From Dethiosulfovibrio faecalis (GTDB lineage Bacteria; Synergistota; Synergistia; Synergistales; Dethiosulfovibrionaceae), in assembly GCF_021568795.1 (NCBI RefSeq), contig NZ_JAKGUE010000007.1, positions 43,386 through 107,385 on the forward strand: a stretch of 64,000 nucleotides of DNA, read 5' to 3'. The translations under genes and the position numbers were made by a program. The notes under the pieces were generated by a model that was not told the DNA's origin, did no database searches, and saw nothing but the letters and a program-made list of their open reading frames with translations. Below, one piece after another: positions 1 through 7,199 of the stretch (the first letter of the stretch is position 1; the number at the start of each line of letters is the position of its first letter).

Positions 1-126
1 CTGGATCTGGGACGGCCCGACTTCGCCTATATGGCCCAAAGCGCGCTGGAAGCGGGCTTCATTCCCAAGGTCCTGATCCCCTGGGGAGGCAGGGGAGACC
101 TGCTCGTTATGGAGGGTCCGAGGTGA
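1..126 (+). CDS. C-terminal fragment of an unidentified protein
   Basis: The reading frame is open from base 1 and ends at TGA 124-126, giving the last 41 residues of a protein that begins outside the window. The tail contains an AGFIPK segment and an IPWGGRGDLLVMEG segment. This pattern (GF, P, W, G, DLL) loosely resembles the C-terminus of the GNAT-like protein encoded at 1255-2235, so it may be a related acyltransferase; that is a weak inference. Its stop overlaps the GTG start of the next gene, which points to one operon with translational coupling. Confidence 0.55.
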   Translation: MDLGRPDFAYMAQSALEAGFIPKVLIPWGGRGDLLVMEGPR

Positions 127-1238
127 GGGTTCCCTTTCCCCCTATGGATCGGTTGGTCCCGGATCACGTCAGGGAATTCGAGGCCTATATACCCAGTCGT
201 CCCGACGACGTCCTGTGTCGTCTGTACCGTTGCGAGAGGCTCCACAGGCTCAACAACAACGAAAATCCTCTGGGCCCCCCCGAGGCGGCGAGGAAAGTAT
301 TGGACGACTGGCCCCCTTCGGAGGCCTCGGTATATCCCAGCGGAGACGCCTATCACCTTCGCTGTCTTCTGGGAGAGAGGCTGGGTCTGGATCCGGACTG
401 CTTCATCGTGGGCAACGGTGCCAACGAGGTGATAGCCTTCGTCATCAAGGCCTTCTGTCAGGAGGGGGACAACATCGTCACGGCCGACAGAACCTTCGCC
501 GTCTACGAGTGGGTGGCCCTGTTCTCCGGCTTCGAGGCGAGGGTGCTTCCTCTGAAGGACGATCGTTTCGACGGAGAGGCCATGCTCGCTGCGATGGACG
601 AGAGAACCAAGGTCCTCTTCCTGTGCAATCCCAACAACCCCACCGGGACCTACTGGTCCGAGGACGAGCTCAGGTCCTTTCTGGACAGGGTGAACGGCCG
701 TTGCATAGTCGTGGTGGACGAGGCCTACATGGAGTTCGTAGAGGCATCCGACTTTCCCAGGACAGTCTCCATGCTGGACGATTACCCCAACCTGGTGGTG
801 TTTCGCACCTTCTCCAAGATGTACGGTCTGGCCGGGCTCCGCATCGGCTACCTGTTCGGCGACAGGAGGGTGGTGGACGACATCCGGAGGACCTGCGTTG
901 TCTACTCGGTGAACGGTCCGGCACAGGTGGCGGCGATGGCTGCCCTGTCCGACGACGGACCCCATATAGAGGCCACCAGGAGGATGTGTCGCGAGGCCCG
1001 GGAATATCTCCTGGAGGAACTGTCCGACATGGGTCTGCCCCACACCGTGAGGGAGGGTAACTTCGCGGTTGCGTCACTTCCCATGAGTGATACCCTGGCG
1101 TACAGAAAACTGATGCGAAGGGGCATAATGATCCGTTCCATGACGGGCTTTCGTGCCCCCAATCAGATAAGGGTGACCCTTTCGACCTTGCCGGTGATGG
1201 AGGAGTTCGTGAGGGCTTTAAAGGGGATAATAACTTGA
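123..1238 (+). CDS. hisC: Histidinol-phosphate aminotransferase-like PLP enzyme
   Basis: A 371-aa fold-type I aminotransferase of the HisC family, which transfers an amino group from glutamate to imidazole-acetol phosphate or a related oxo substrate. Visible signatures are the N-terminal LNNNENPLGPP loop, GNGANEVI, the CNPNNPTGT motif, VVVDEAYMEF, and the Schiff-base lysine in FSKMYGLAGLRIGY (K232). I chose GTG 123 because GGAGGG lies six bases upstream and the start overlaps the previous stop; ATG 144 is an alternative. No other his gene is visible, and the next genes are a GNAT-like protein, an SGNH hydrolase and an acyl carrier protein. The substrate may therefore not be the histidine intermediate: HisC-type enzymes also occur in aromatic amino acid, cobalamin and secondary pathways. 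The family is certain, the substrate open. Confidence 0.85.
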   Translation: MRVPFPPMDRLVPDHVREFEAYIPSRPDDVLCRLYRCERLHRLNNNENPLGPPEAARKVLDDWPPSEASVYPSGDAYHLRCLLGERLGLDPDCFIVGNGANEVIAFVIKAFCQEGDNIVTADRTFAVYEWVALFSGFEARVLPLKDDRFDGEAMLAAMDERTKVLFLCNPNNPTGTYWSEDELRSFLDRVNGRCIVVVDEAYMEFVEASDFPRTVSMLDDYPNLVVFRTFSKMYGLAGLRIGYLFGDRRVVDDIRRTCVVYSVNGPAQVAAMAALSDDGPHIEATRRMCREAREYLLEELSDMGLPHTVREGNFAVASLPMSDTLAYRKLMRRGIMIRSMTGFRAPNQIRVTLSTLPVMEEFVRALKGIIT

Positions 1239-1254
1239 CGAGGAGGTGTATGGC

Positions 1255-2235
1255 TTGGCGAATGGACCGGAGATAGGCATAAGAAGACTGGAAGAGAGCT
1301 CGGCCGGAGAGGTTCCGAAGCTCTACAGGGCCATATACGGCGACGATTTCCCGGCACCGGTGGTCTACGATTCCGAGGCGATTCTCAAGGCCGACAGAGA
1401 GGGCGACCAGGTTACCTTGCTGGCCTTTTCCGGAGACCGGGTGATCGGGCAGGCCGTCGCGTCCAGATCCGCGTGGAATCCCGGCCTCTACGAGCTCATG
1501 GGGCTCATGGTTCTGCCTGAGTTCAGGTCCTCTCCTGCGGCTTCTATGTTGGCGAAGGCCATCACAGACGAGGTTTTGCCCTCTCTGGGATGGGAGGCCC
1601 GCTACACCGAGAGCACAACGGCCCACGACCGTTCCCAGAGGATCGACCTTCGAATGGGGCACCGTCATTGCGCTTTGGCTCTGAACCTCCTTCCCGGAGT
1701 GGCCTACGGTCACGACGAGCTGTTCTCCGTCTCCGGCAGGGTGAGCTGTGTCATGAGTTTCATGGAGAGACCGGGGCTGTCTCCCTTGGATACCTGGCTG
1801 CCGAGTCGGTATGAATCGGCCCTCCTGGCCCTGTCGGAGGGGTTCCCAAGAGAGTTTCGAAGAGGCGAAACGCCTCCGGGCAAAGATGCCTCCTTGAAGT
1901 TCATCGTGTTTCCCGTGGCCGGAGTGGCCTATGTCACCGTGACCGATTTGGGCGAAAATCTGGCCGACACGATGGAAGAATCTCTGGCGAAACTGGGAAT
2001 CCTCGATACGATAATGTTGCAGATGCCCCTACTTCCGGGCATAGATCGATCCGTGGAGGTCGTCCGGGAGATGGGATTTCGCCTGGGAGGATATCTTCCC
2101 CGTTGGTTTCAGGGGGCGGACGGCCTCTTGCTTCAGAGAACCGGCGAGCCTCTGTGGGAGGAGATAAAGCTGCTCCCACCGCGGGGCACGATGCTGATGG
2201 ATCTGGTCAGATCCGACCGGGAGGGATCGCTTTGA
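1255..2235 (+). CDS. GNAT-like acyltransferase family protein
   Basis: About 326 aa. The N-terminal third reads like a GNAT domain: IGIRRLEESSAGEV, then VIGQAVASRS and a GLMVLPEFRSSPAASMLAKA stretch matching the beta4-alpha3 acetyl-CoA site, and a TESTTAHDRSQRIDLRMGHR segment typical of double-GNAT proteins. The second half is less clear and ends in a GFRLGGYLPRWFQG pattern. TTG 1255 is preferred to GTG 1246 because AGGAGG (1241-1246) lies eight bases upstream of the TTG and would overlap the GTG. It sits 16 bp after the aminotransferase and overlaps the following hydrolase by 4 bp, so all are probably co-transcribed. The acyl acceptor is unknown; the nearby carrier protein could supply the acyl group. 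Confidence 0.65.
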   Translation: MANGPEIGIRRLEESSAGEVPKLYRAIYGDDFPAPVVYDSEAILKADREGDQVTLLAFSGDRVIGQAVASRSAWNPGLYELMGLMVLPEFRSSPAASMLAKAITDEVLPSLGWEARYTESTTAHDRSQRIDLRMGHRHCALALNLLPGVAYGHDELFSVSGRVSCVMSFMERPGLSPLDTWLPSRYESALLALSEGFPREFRRGETPPGKDASLKFIVFPVAGVAYVTVTDLGENLADTMEESLAKLGILDTIMLQMPLLPGIDRSVEVVREMGFRLGGYLPRWFQGADGLLLQRTGEPLWEEIKLLPPRGTMLMDLVRSDREGSL

Positions 2236-3314
2236 TAGGCACTTTCTGTTCCGCCGGAGCGGTGGTCACGGTCACGGCTGAGATACTTTCCCGATACTCC
2301 TACAGACACCGTTACGGCATCCCCTACAGGCCCAGAATCTACGGCGATTACAGATACAGGGAGTTCGTAGTGAAGGACGACGGCCCCATGGACAGCAGGC
2401 TTCTCAGGGGTTACCGTTCCCGCTGCGTCTCCATAAATCGGTGGGGCCTGAGAGGGCCCGAACCCCTCGAGGGCAGAAAAAGACTGGTCGTAATAGGAGA
2501 ATCGGAGATCTTCGGGGTGAAGCTCTCCCGGGAGGACATGGTCTGGCGCAGGGTGCTGCAGGATTCGCTGGACCGGAGTCGTCCGGGACGGTGGGAGGTG
2601 ATAAACGGCGGCCATCCGGGCTACTCGTCGGAGCAGCATCGGCTGCTGTGGGATGGCGAGCTGATGGAGTCGGTTCGGCCGGACGTGGTATTGTTGCGCT
2701 TTGGAGGCAACGATCTGTCCATGGCCTACGCCATGGGGCACAGGTGGAACAGGGAAAGTCGTTGGCCCCTGAAGTTTTTATGGGGCATGAACTCCGTCCA
2801 GACCCCTCTTCAGATTGCCATGATGCACAGCTGCCTATACTATCAGGGAAAAGGACGGGATTTCTACAGGAGGGCCTTTGGGGACGTCCTCAAGACCTTT
2901 TCCGAGGAAAAACGGAACGAGGCTCTGGAGGTGGTCATGGACAACCACCGGAAAATCCTGAAAATCGCCGAGGCATCGGGAGCCAAGGTGGCGGTCCTAT
3001 CCGCAGCAGGATTGGAGCAGTGTCTCAGGGACGGAGAGGACAAGGGCCCTCTCGACGCCCTAAACGAAAACTGGAGGGCCTTCTCCGAGGGCTACGGCCC
3101 CACCCTGGACATGTGCCAGGATCTTTTGAGGGACGATTTTTGTTCCGATATGGGGATTCCCTTTCTGGACCTGAGGGAGTATCTTTCTCGGAGGGAGGAT
3201 CTGGGAACGCTTTATTTCGACGGGGTCCACTGGAACGACAGAGGACATACCGCCGTAGCGGAATACATGGAAAAGGTCCTGGAAGACCTGGGATGGCTCG
3301 ACCCGGACCGTTGA
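2232..3314 (+). CDS. SGNH/GDSL hydrolase-like protein
   Basis: About 360 aa starting at TTG 2232, which overlaps the preceding TGA and has GGGAGGG six bases upstream. The SGNH blocks are visible: VVIGESEIFG near residue 90 (GES in place of the usual GDS, serine kept), NGGHPGYSSEQ, a FGGNDLS block near residue 158 (the G-x-N-D oxyanion block), and FDGVHWNDRGH near residue 329 carrying the Asp and His of the triad. Such enzymes are esterases or O-acyltransferase-like proteins acting on polysaccharides, lipids or carrier-bound acyl groups. The N-terminal 20 residues are hydrophobic and could act as an export signal or anchor. An acyl carrier protein gene follows 20 bp later, suggesting acyl transfer or release in a shared pathway. 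Confidence 0.75.
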   Translation: MIGTFCSAGAVVTVTAEILSRYSYRHRYGIPYRPRIYGDYRYREFVVKDDGPMDSRLLRGYRSRCVSINRWGLRGPEPLEGRKRLVVIGESEIFGVKLSREDMVWRRVLQDSLDRSRPGRWEVINGGHPGYSSEQHRLLWDGELMESVRPDVVLLRFGGNDLSMAYAMGHRWNRESRWPLKFLWGMNSVQTPLQIAMMHSCLYYQGKGRDFYRRAFGDVLKTFSEEKRNEALEVVMDNHRKILKIAEASGAKVAVLSAAGLEQCLRDGEDKGPLDALNENWRAFSEGYGPTLDMCQDLLRDDFCSDMGIPFLDLREYLSRREDLGTLYFDGVHWNDRGHTAVAEYMEKVLEDLGWLDPDR

Positions 3315-3333
3315 ATTAAGGAGGAAAAAAGAG

Positions 3334-3570
3334 ATGAGCAGAGCGGATATAGAGCTTAAGGTGCGTCAGGCCGTGGCCACCGAGCTGGGCATATCGATGG
3401 AGGACGTACCGGCAGACGGCGATTTGGAGGCCCTCGGTGCCGATTCGATGAACGTGGTGGACATAGTGATGGAGCTGGAGGACGCCTACGGCCTCGAGGT
3501 TCCCGAGGAGGCCATGGAGGCTGTCAAGCTCGTGTCGGACCTCACCAACTACGTCGCCGCCAGGGTTTAG
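3334..3570 (+). CDS. Acyl carrier protein (phosphopantetheine-binding)
   Basis: A 78-aa four-helix carrier protein with the prosthetic-group serine in the motif LGADSMNVVDIVMELEDAYG (S38). Housekeeping ACPs usually have DSL at this point; here it is DSM. A strong AAGGAGG lies just upstream. There are no fatty acid synthase genes nearby. It is flanked by an SGNH hydrolase and a molybdenum hydroxylase, so this is probably a dedicated carrier for the small upstream cluster rather than the primary AcpP. Which acyl or aminoacyl group it holds cannot be read from the sequence. Confidence 0.88.
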   Translation: MSRADIELKVRQAVATELGISMEDVPADGDLEALGADSMNVVDIVMELEDAYGLEVPEEAMEAVKLVSDLTNYVAARV

Positions 3571-3574
3571 TGAT

Positions 3575-5878
3575 ATGAGAGGCCCCTTGGTCGCCGGGAT
3601 CTCGGTGCCCAGGATCGAGGGTATGGCCAAGGTTCGCGGCGAGGAACGCTACGCCTCGGATATAACCGGTCCTGGAATCCTCTGGGCGGTAGCCCGCCGT
3701 GCCGGAATTCCCTCGGGGATACTGCGGTCCCTGGGGGACGAGCCGGTCTCGATGGACGGGGTCGTCGCAGTCTGTAAGGCCGACTCTATAGAGGGAGAGA
3801 ATCTCCTGGGGGTATTGGAGCCGGATCAGCCGGTCCTGGTCCCTCTAGGAGGCAGGATAAGATATCGCGGAGATCCCGTGGCCGTGGTCGTCGCCGACAC
3901 CAGGGAGAGGGCCGAGGCGGCCGCCAGGGCCTTGACCGTGGAGATAGACCCCCTTCCGGCGGTATTCGATCCTCCGGAGGCCCTGTCTCCGGATGCTCCC
4001 TTGCTCTATCCCGACAGAGAGGGCGGCAATCTCCTGGTGTCGGGATGGGTCAGAAGAGGAGACGCCAAATCGGTGTTGGAGGACTGCGATCTGGTGGAGG
4101 AGGACGTCTTTCGTTTCCCAATGCAGGAGCACGCCTATCTGGAGACCGAGTCGGGGGTGGCCCTCTACGATGGAGAAAATCTGGAGATGGAGGTGTCCAC
4201 CCAGAATCCCTGGAGGGACAGGGACGAGCTGTCCAGGGCGCTCGGCCTTCCCCGAGAGAGGATAAGGGTCAAGGCCCCCTGCCTGGGAGGCGGCTTCGGC
4301 GGGAAGGACGGAGTGGTTATCCAGGGGATTCTCGGTGCCGCCGCCATGGCCTGTCCGGGGCGGACGGTGAAGATGGTCTTCTCCCGGGAGGAAAGCTTCC
4401 TCTGCTCTCCCAAGAGGCACTCTTCCGTGACCGAGATGACCTTGGGCTGCTCCTCCGACGGATTTCTCAGGGCAATAAGATGCCGCTTCACCCTGGACTC
4501 GGGGGCCTACGCGTCCATGTCCGTTCCGGTGCTCACCAACGGTCTGGATCACTGCTGCGGTGCCTACCGGTTCGAGGCTGTTGAACTGGAGGGGCGGGCG
4601 GTCTACACCAACAACCCCTTCGGAGGGGCCTTTCGAGCCTTCGGTGCCCCTCAGGTGATGGGAGCACTGGAGCAGCTGGTGGACCGTCTAGCCAAGAGGC
4701 TCGGAATGGATCCTCTGGAGTTTCGCAAAAAGAACGGCCTGGTCCGGGGAGATATGAACGGCTCCGGCGTGGTCCTCACATCCACGGTTGGGGCCGTCCC
4801 CTGTCTGGACCGAGCTCTGGAACAGGAGATATGGACCTCCAGGGAAGAATGGCGAAACTCCGCACCGGAGGGCAAGGCCCGTTCCACCGGGGCTGCCCTG
4901 ATATGCCACGGTCAGGGTTTCGGCCCGGGAATACCGGATTTCGCCAACGCCAGAATAGAGCTGACCGAGGAGGGGCGTTTCAGGCTCTACTCGGGGATAC
5001 CCGACATGGGGCAGGGCAACGGTTCCACCTACGTCCACCTCGCCGGAGAACCTCTGTGTCAGGAGCGGGATAGATTCGATCTCGTCCAGCCCGACACGGA
5101 CAGGAGCCTCCGCTCCGGCCCAGCTGCGGCCAGCCGCACCACCTACATATACGGCAGGGCCCTCCTAGCCGCGGTGGACGAGCTGAAGAGGCGCATGTAC
5201 GTGAAGGCCGGAATGGTTCTCGGAGCGAGGGAGGACGATCTCGTCCTGCTTCCCGGCAGGATGAGGTGTATATCCTCCGGAAGGGAGCTGCCCTTGGAGG
5301 TCCTCGCAGGTTTCATGGAGCTTCCGGAAAGATGCTCCGTGGCGGGGAGCCTGGCTCCGGTCTCCTTTCCTGGGCCGGAGACGGACTATGGTCCGAAAAA
5401 CTCCGGGTTTCCTCACTGCATCTTCTCCTGGGCGGTGCACGTCGCCAGGGTCGAGGTGGATCTCTTCACCGGTCAGGTGTCGGTTCCCCGTTATCTGGCG
5501 GTCACGGAGGCGGGGCGGGTGGTGAACCCTCAGATGTACCGTCAGCAGGTAGAGGGCGGCGTAGCCCAGGGACTGGGATACGCTCTTTTCGAGGATTTTT
5601 CCGTCAAGAACGGCGAGGTCGTTTCGAAAGACCTCTCCACCTATATAATACCCACCTCCATGGACCTTCCCGAGGTGGAATGCCTGGCTGTGGAGCTGGA
5701 CGAGCCCTCCGGGCCGAAGGGGCTGAAGGGGTTGGGAGAGCTCCCTCTGATAGGGCCTCTGCCTGCGGTGGCGAACGGTCTGGCCAATATATGCGGTCCT
5801 CTGACAGCCTCTCCCTTCACCGCCGAGAGGGTGTTTTTCTCTTTGTCCGGAGGTGCGAGAGATGAAGGTAGAGTTTAA
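3575..5878 (+). CDS. Molybdenum hydroxylase large (molybdopterin-binding) subunit, xanthine dehydrogenase family
   Basis: 767 aa, the usual length for a separate Mo-cofactor subunit of the xanthine dehydrogenase/aldehyde oxidase family. The N-terminal a/b hammerhead begins with the characteristic RIEGMAKVRGEERYASDI. Cofactor and active-site signatures follow: CLGGGFGGKDG, GGAFRAFGAPQ (the arginine loop next to the substrate in xanthine dehydrogenase), GIPDMGQGNGS, and KGLGELPLIG near the C-terminus carrying the presumed catalytic glutamate. The next two genes encode the 2Fe-2S and FAD subunits, so the enzyme is a complete three-subunit hydroxylase of N-heterocycles or aldehydes. The substrate (purine, nicotinate or other) cannot be settled. 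In some anaerobes relatives carry labile selenium, but no accessory genes for that are in view. It starts 5 bp after the ACP gene. Confidence 0.9.
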   Translation: MRGPLVAGISVPRIEGMAKVRGEERYASDITGPGILWAVARRAGIPSGILRSLGDEPVSMDGVVAVCKADSIEGENLLGVLEPDQPVLVPLGGRIRYRGDPVAVVVADTRERAEAAARALTVEIDPLPAVFDPPEALSPDAPLLYPDREGGNLLVSGWVRRGDAKSVLEDCDLVEEDVFRFPMQEHAYLETESGVALYDGENLEMEVSTQNPWRDRDELSRALGLPRERIRVKAPCLGGGFGGKDGVVIQGILGAAAMACPGRTVKMVFSREESFLCSPKRHSSVTEMTLGCSSDGFLRAIRCRFTLDSGAYASMSVPVLTNGLDHCCGAYRFEAVELEGRAVYTNNPFGGAFRAFGAPQVMGALEQLVDRLAKRLGMDPLEFRKKNGLVRGDMNGSGVVLTSTVGAVPCLDRALEQEIWTSREEWRNSAPEGKARSTGAALICHGQGFGPGIPDFANARIELTEEGRFRLYSGIPDMGQGNGSTYVHLAGEPLCQERDRFDLVQPDTDRSLRSGPAAASRTTYIYGRALLAAVDELKRRMYVKAGMVLGAREDDLVLLPGRMRCISSGRELPLEVLAGFMELPERCSVAGSLAPVSFPGPETDYGPKNSGFPHCIFSWAVHVARVEVDLFTGQVSVPRYLAVTEAGRVVNPQMYRQQVEGGVAQGLGYALFEDFSVKNGEVVSKDLSTYIIPTSMDLPEVECLAVELDEPSGPKGLKGLGELPLIGPLPAVANGLANICGPLTASPFTAERVFFSLSGGARDEGRV

Positions 5879-6335
5879 CCTGAACGGAGAGGACCTCTCC
5901 ATGGAGCTGTCCGGGGACGAAAGAGTTCTGGATATCCTGAGGGACAGGGTTGGGATTCCGTCCTGTCGGGAGGGGTGCGGAACAGGAGAGTGTGGAGCCT
6001 GTACCGTTCTGGTGGACGGGGAGAGTCGTCTGTCCTGTCTCATGGTCTCCGCTCAGCTGGACGGGAAAACCGTCACCACAGTGGAGGGGATCAGGGACCT
6101 TCCCAGATGGGCTCCCCTTTTCGAGTCCTTCGATCGTCTGGGAGCGGTCCAGTGCGGCTACTGCACTCCCGGCATGGTGCTGGCCGCCGTCGACCTTCTG
6201 ACCAGGAACCCCGATCCCTCCAGGGACGAGGTCAGGATCGCCCTGAGCGGCAACATCTGTCGCTGCACCGGCTACAGGGCCATAGTCGACGCCGTCATGG
6301 AGGGGGCCGAGATAATGAGGGGGCTCTCGCTGTGA
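5862..6335 (+). CDS. Molybdenum hydroxylase 2Fe-2S subunit
   Basis: About 157 aa with both iron-sulfur domains of this family. The plant-type cluster motif is CREGCGTGECGACTVLVDG with a later SCLM cysteine. The C-terminal helical domain has QCGYCTPGMV and GNICRCTGYRAIV. It passes electrons between the Mo centre of the preceding subunit and the FAD of the following one. ATG 5862 is chosen because GGAGGTG lies nine bases upstream; a GTG three codons earlier is less well placed. The gene overlaps the large subunit's end and shares GTGA with the FAD subunit, so the three are translationally coupled. Confidence 0.93.
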   Translation: MKVEFNLNGEDLSMELSGDERVLDILRDRVGIPSCREGCGTGECGACTVLVDGESRLSCLMVSAQLDGKTVTTVEGIRDLPRWAPLFESFDRLGAVQCGYCTPGMVLAAVDLLTRNPDPSRDEVRIALSGNICRCTGYRAIVDAVMEGAEIMRGLSL

Positions 6336-7177
6336 CGGTCTACAGCCCGATCACCGTCGGAGAGGCCCTGGAACGTCTGTCCGGAGGGGCTGTCCCCATG
6401 GCGGGAGGCACGGACCTTTCGGTAAGGCTTCGATCCTCGGAAAAACGTCCCGATCTTGTCCTGCTCGACCGGATAGAGAGCATGAAATGGGTCTCTCTCA
6501 GGGGAGACTATCTGGTCCTAGGGGCCTGTGCCACCTGGCAGAGGGTGATCGACAGTCCTCTCATAGCCGTTGAGGTTCCCCTGTTGGCCATGGCCGCCTC
6601 CTCCGTGGGAGGTCCGGCCCTGCGTCACATGGGGACGGTGGGGGGAAATATATGTACGGCCTCTCCCGGGGCGGACGGACTCTGTTCCCTCTGGGCCCTG
6701 GGGGCGGAGGTGTGTATAAGGTCGCTAGACTCGACCAGATCCTTACCTATAGACGACTTCATACTTGGACCGGGAAAGACCGTACTGGAGCCGGGGGAGC
6801 TCCTGACGGAGATACTTATTCCCCTGAGGACCGGCTGGCGTCCTTTTTTTCGAAAAGACGGCCTGCGCAGGGCCATGGCCATCTCTGTGGGGTCCTGTGC
6901 GGCAATTTGGAGGCCTTCGGAGGACGGAGGATCGGTGGAGGAGATACGGATGGTCCTGGGCTCCATGGGGCCGGTCCCGATCAGGTCCCTCCGGGCCGAG
7001 GCCGCCATGGCCGGAGCTAGCCTTTTCGACGAGGGGGCTTTCCGGTCGGCGGGAGACGCTCTCGGCCTGGAGGTAAAACCCATAGACGATATCCGGGCGT
7101 CCAGGGCCTATCGAGTGGAGCTGGCGAGGAACTATCCTACGATCTTCAGGTCGTCCGTCGTCGCGGCCGATGTATAA
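6332..7177 (+). CDS. Molybdenum hydroxylase FAD-binding subunit
   Basis: About 281 aa, matching the CoxM/XdhB FAD domain. It shows AMAGGTDLSVRLRS for the pyrophosphate loop, RHMGTVGGNICTASPGADG for the second FAD loop, and a C-terminal CO-dehydrogenase-flavoprotein domain. It starts at GTG 6332, overlapping the preceding TGA, with GAGGGGG eight bases upstream. It completes the enzyme by linking the iron-sulfur chain to an outside acceptor such as NAD or a quinone-like carrier. Gene order here is large, small, medium. Confidence 0.92.
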   Translation: MTVYSPITVGEALERLSGGAVPMAGGTDLSVRLRSSEKRPDLVLLDRIESMKWVSLRGDYLVLGACATWQRVIDSPLIAVEVPLLAMAASSVGGPALRHMGTVGGNICTASPGADGLCSLWALGAEVCIRSLDSTRSLPIDDFILGPGKTVLEPGELLTEILIPLRTGWRPFFRKDGLRRAMAISVGSCAAIWRPSEDGGSVEEIRMVLGSMGPVPIRSLRAEAAMAGASLFDEGAFRSAGDALGLEVKPIDDIRASRAYRVELARNYPTIFRSSVVAADV

Positions 7178-7199
7178 TCCTCGTCGGGAGGGATTTCAT

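Noticed and set aside
3845..4552. Long minus-strand open frame opposite the Mo-hydroxylase gene
   Set aside because: Third-position GC bias of the real gene creates such shadow frames on the opposite strand; there is no family resemblance and no start signal.
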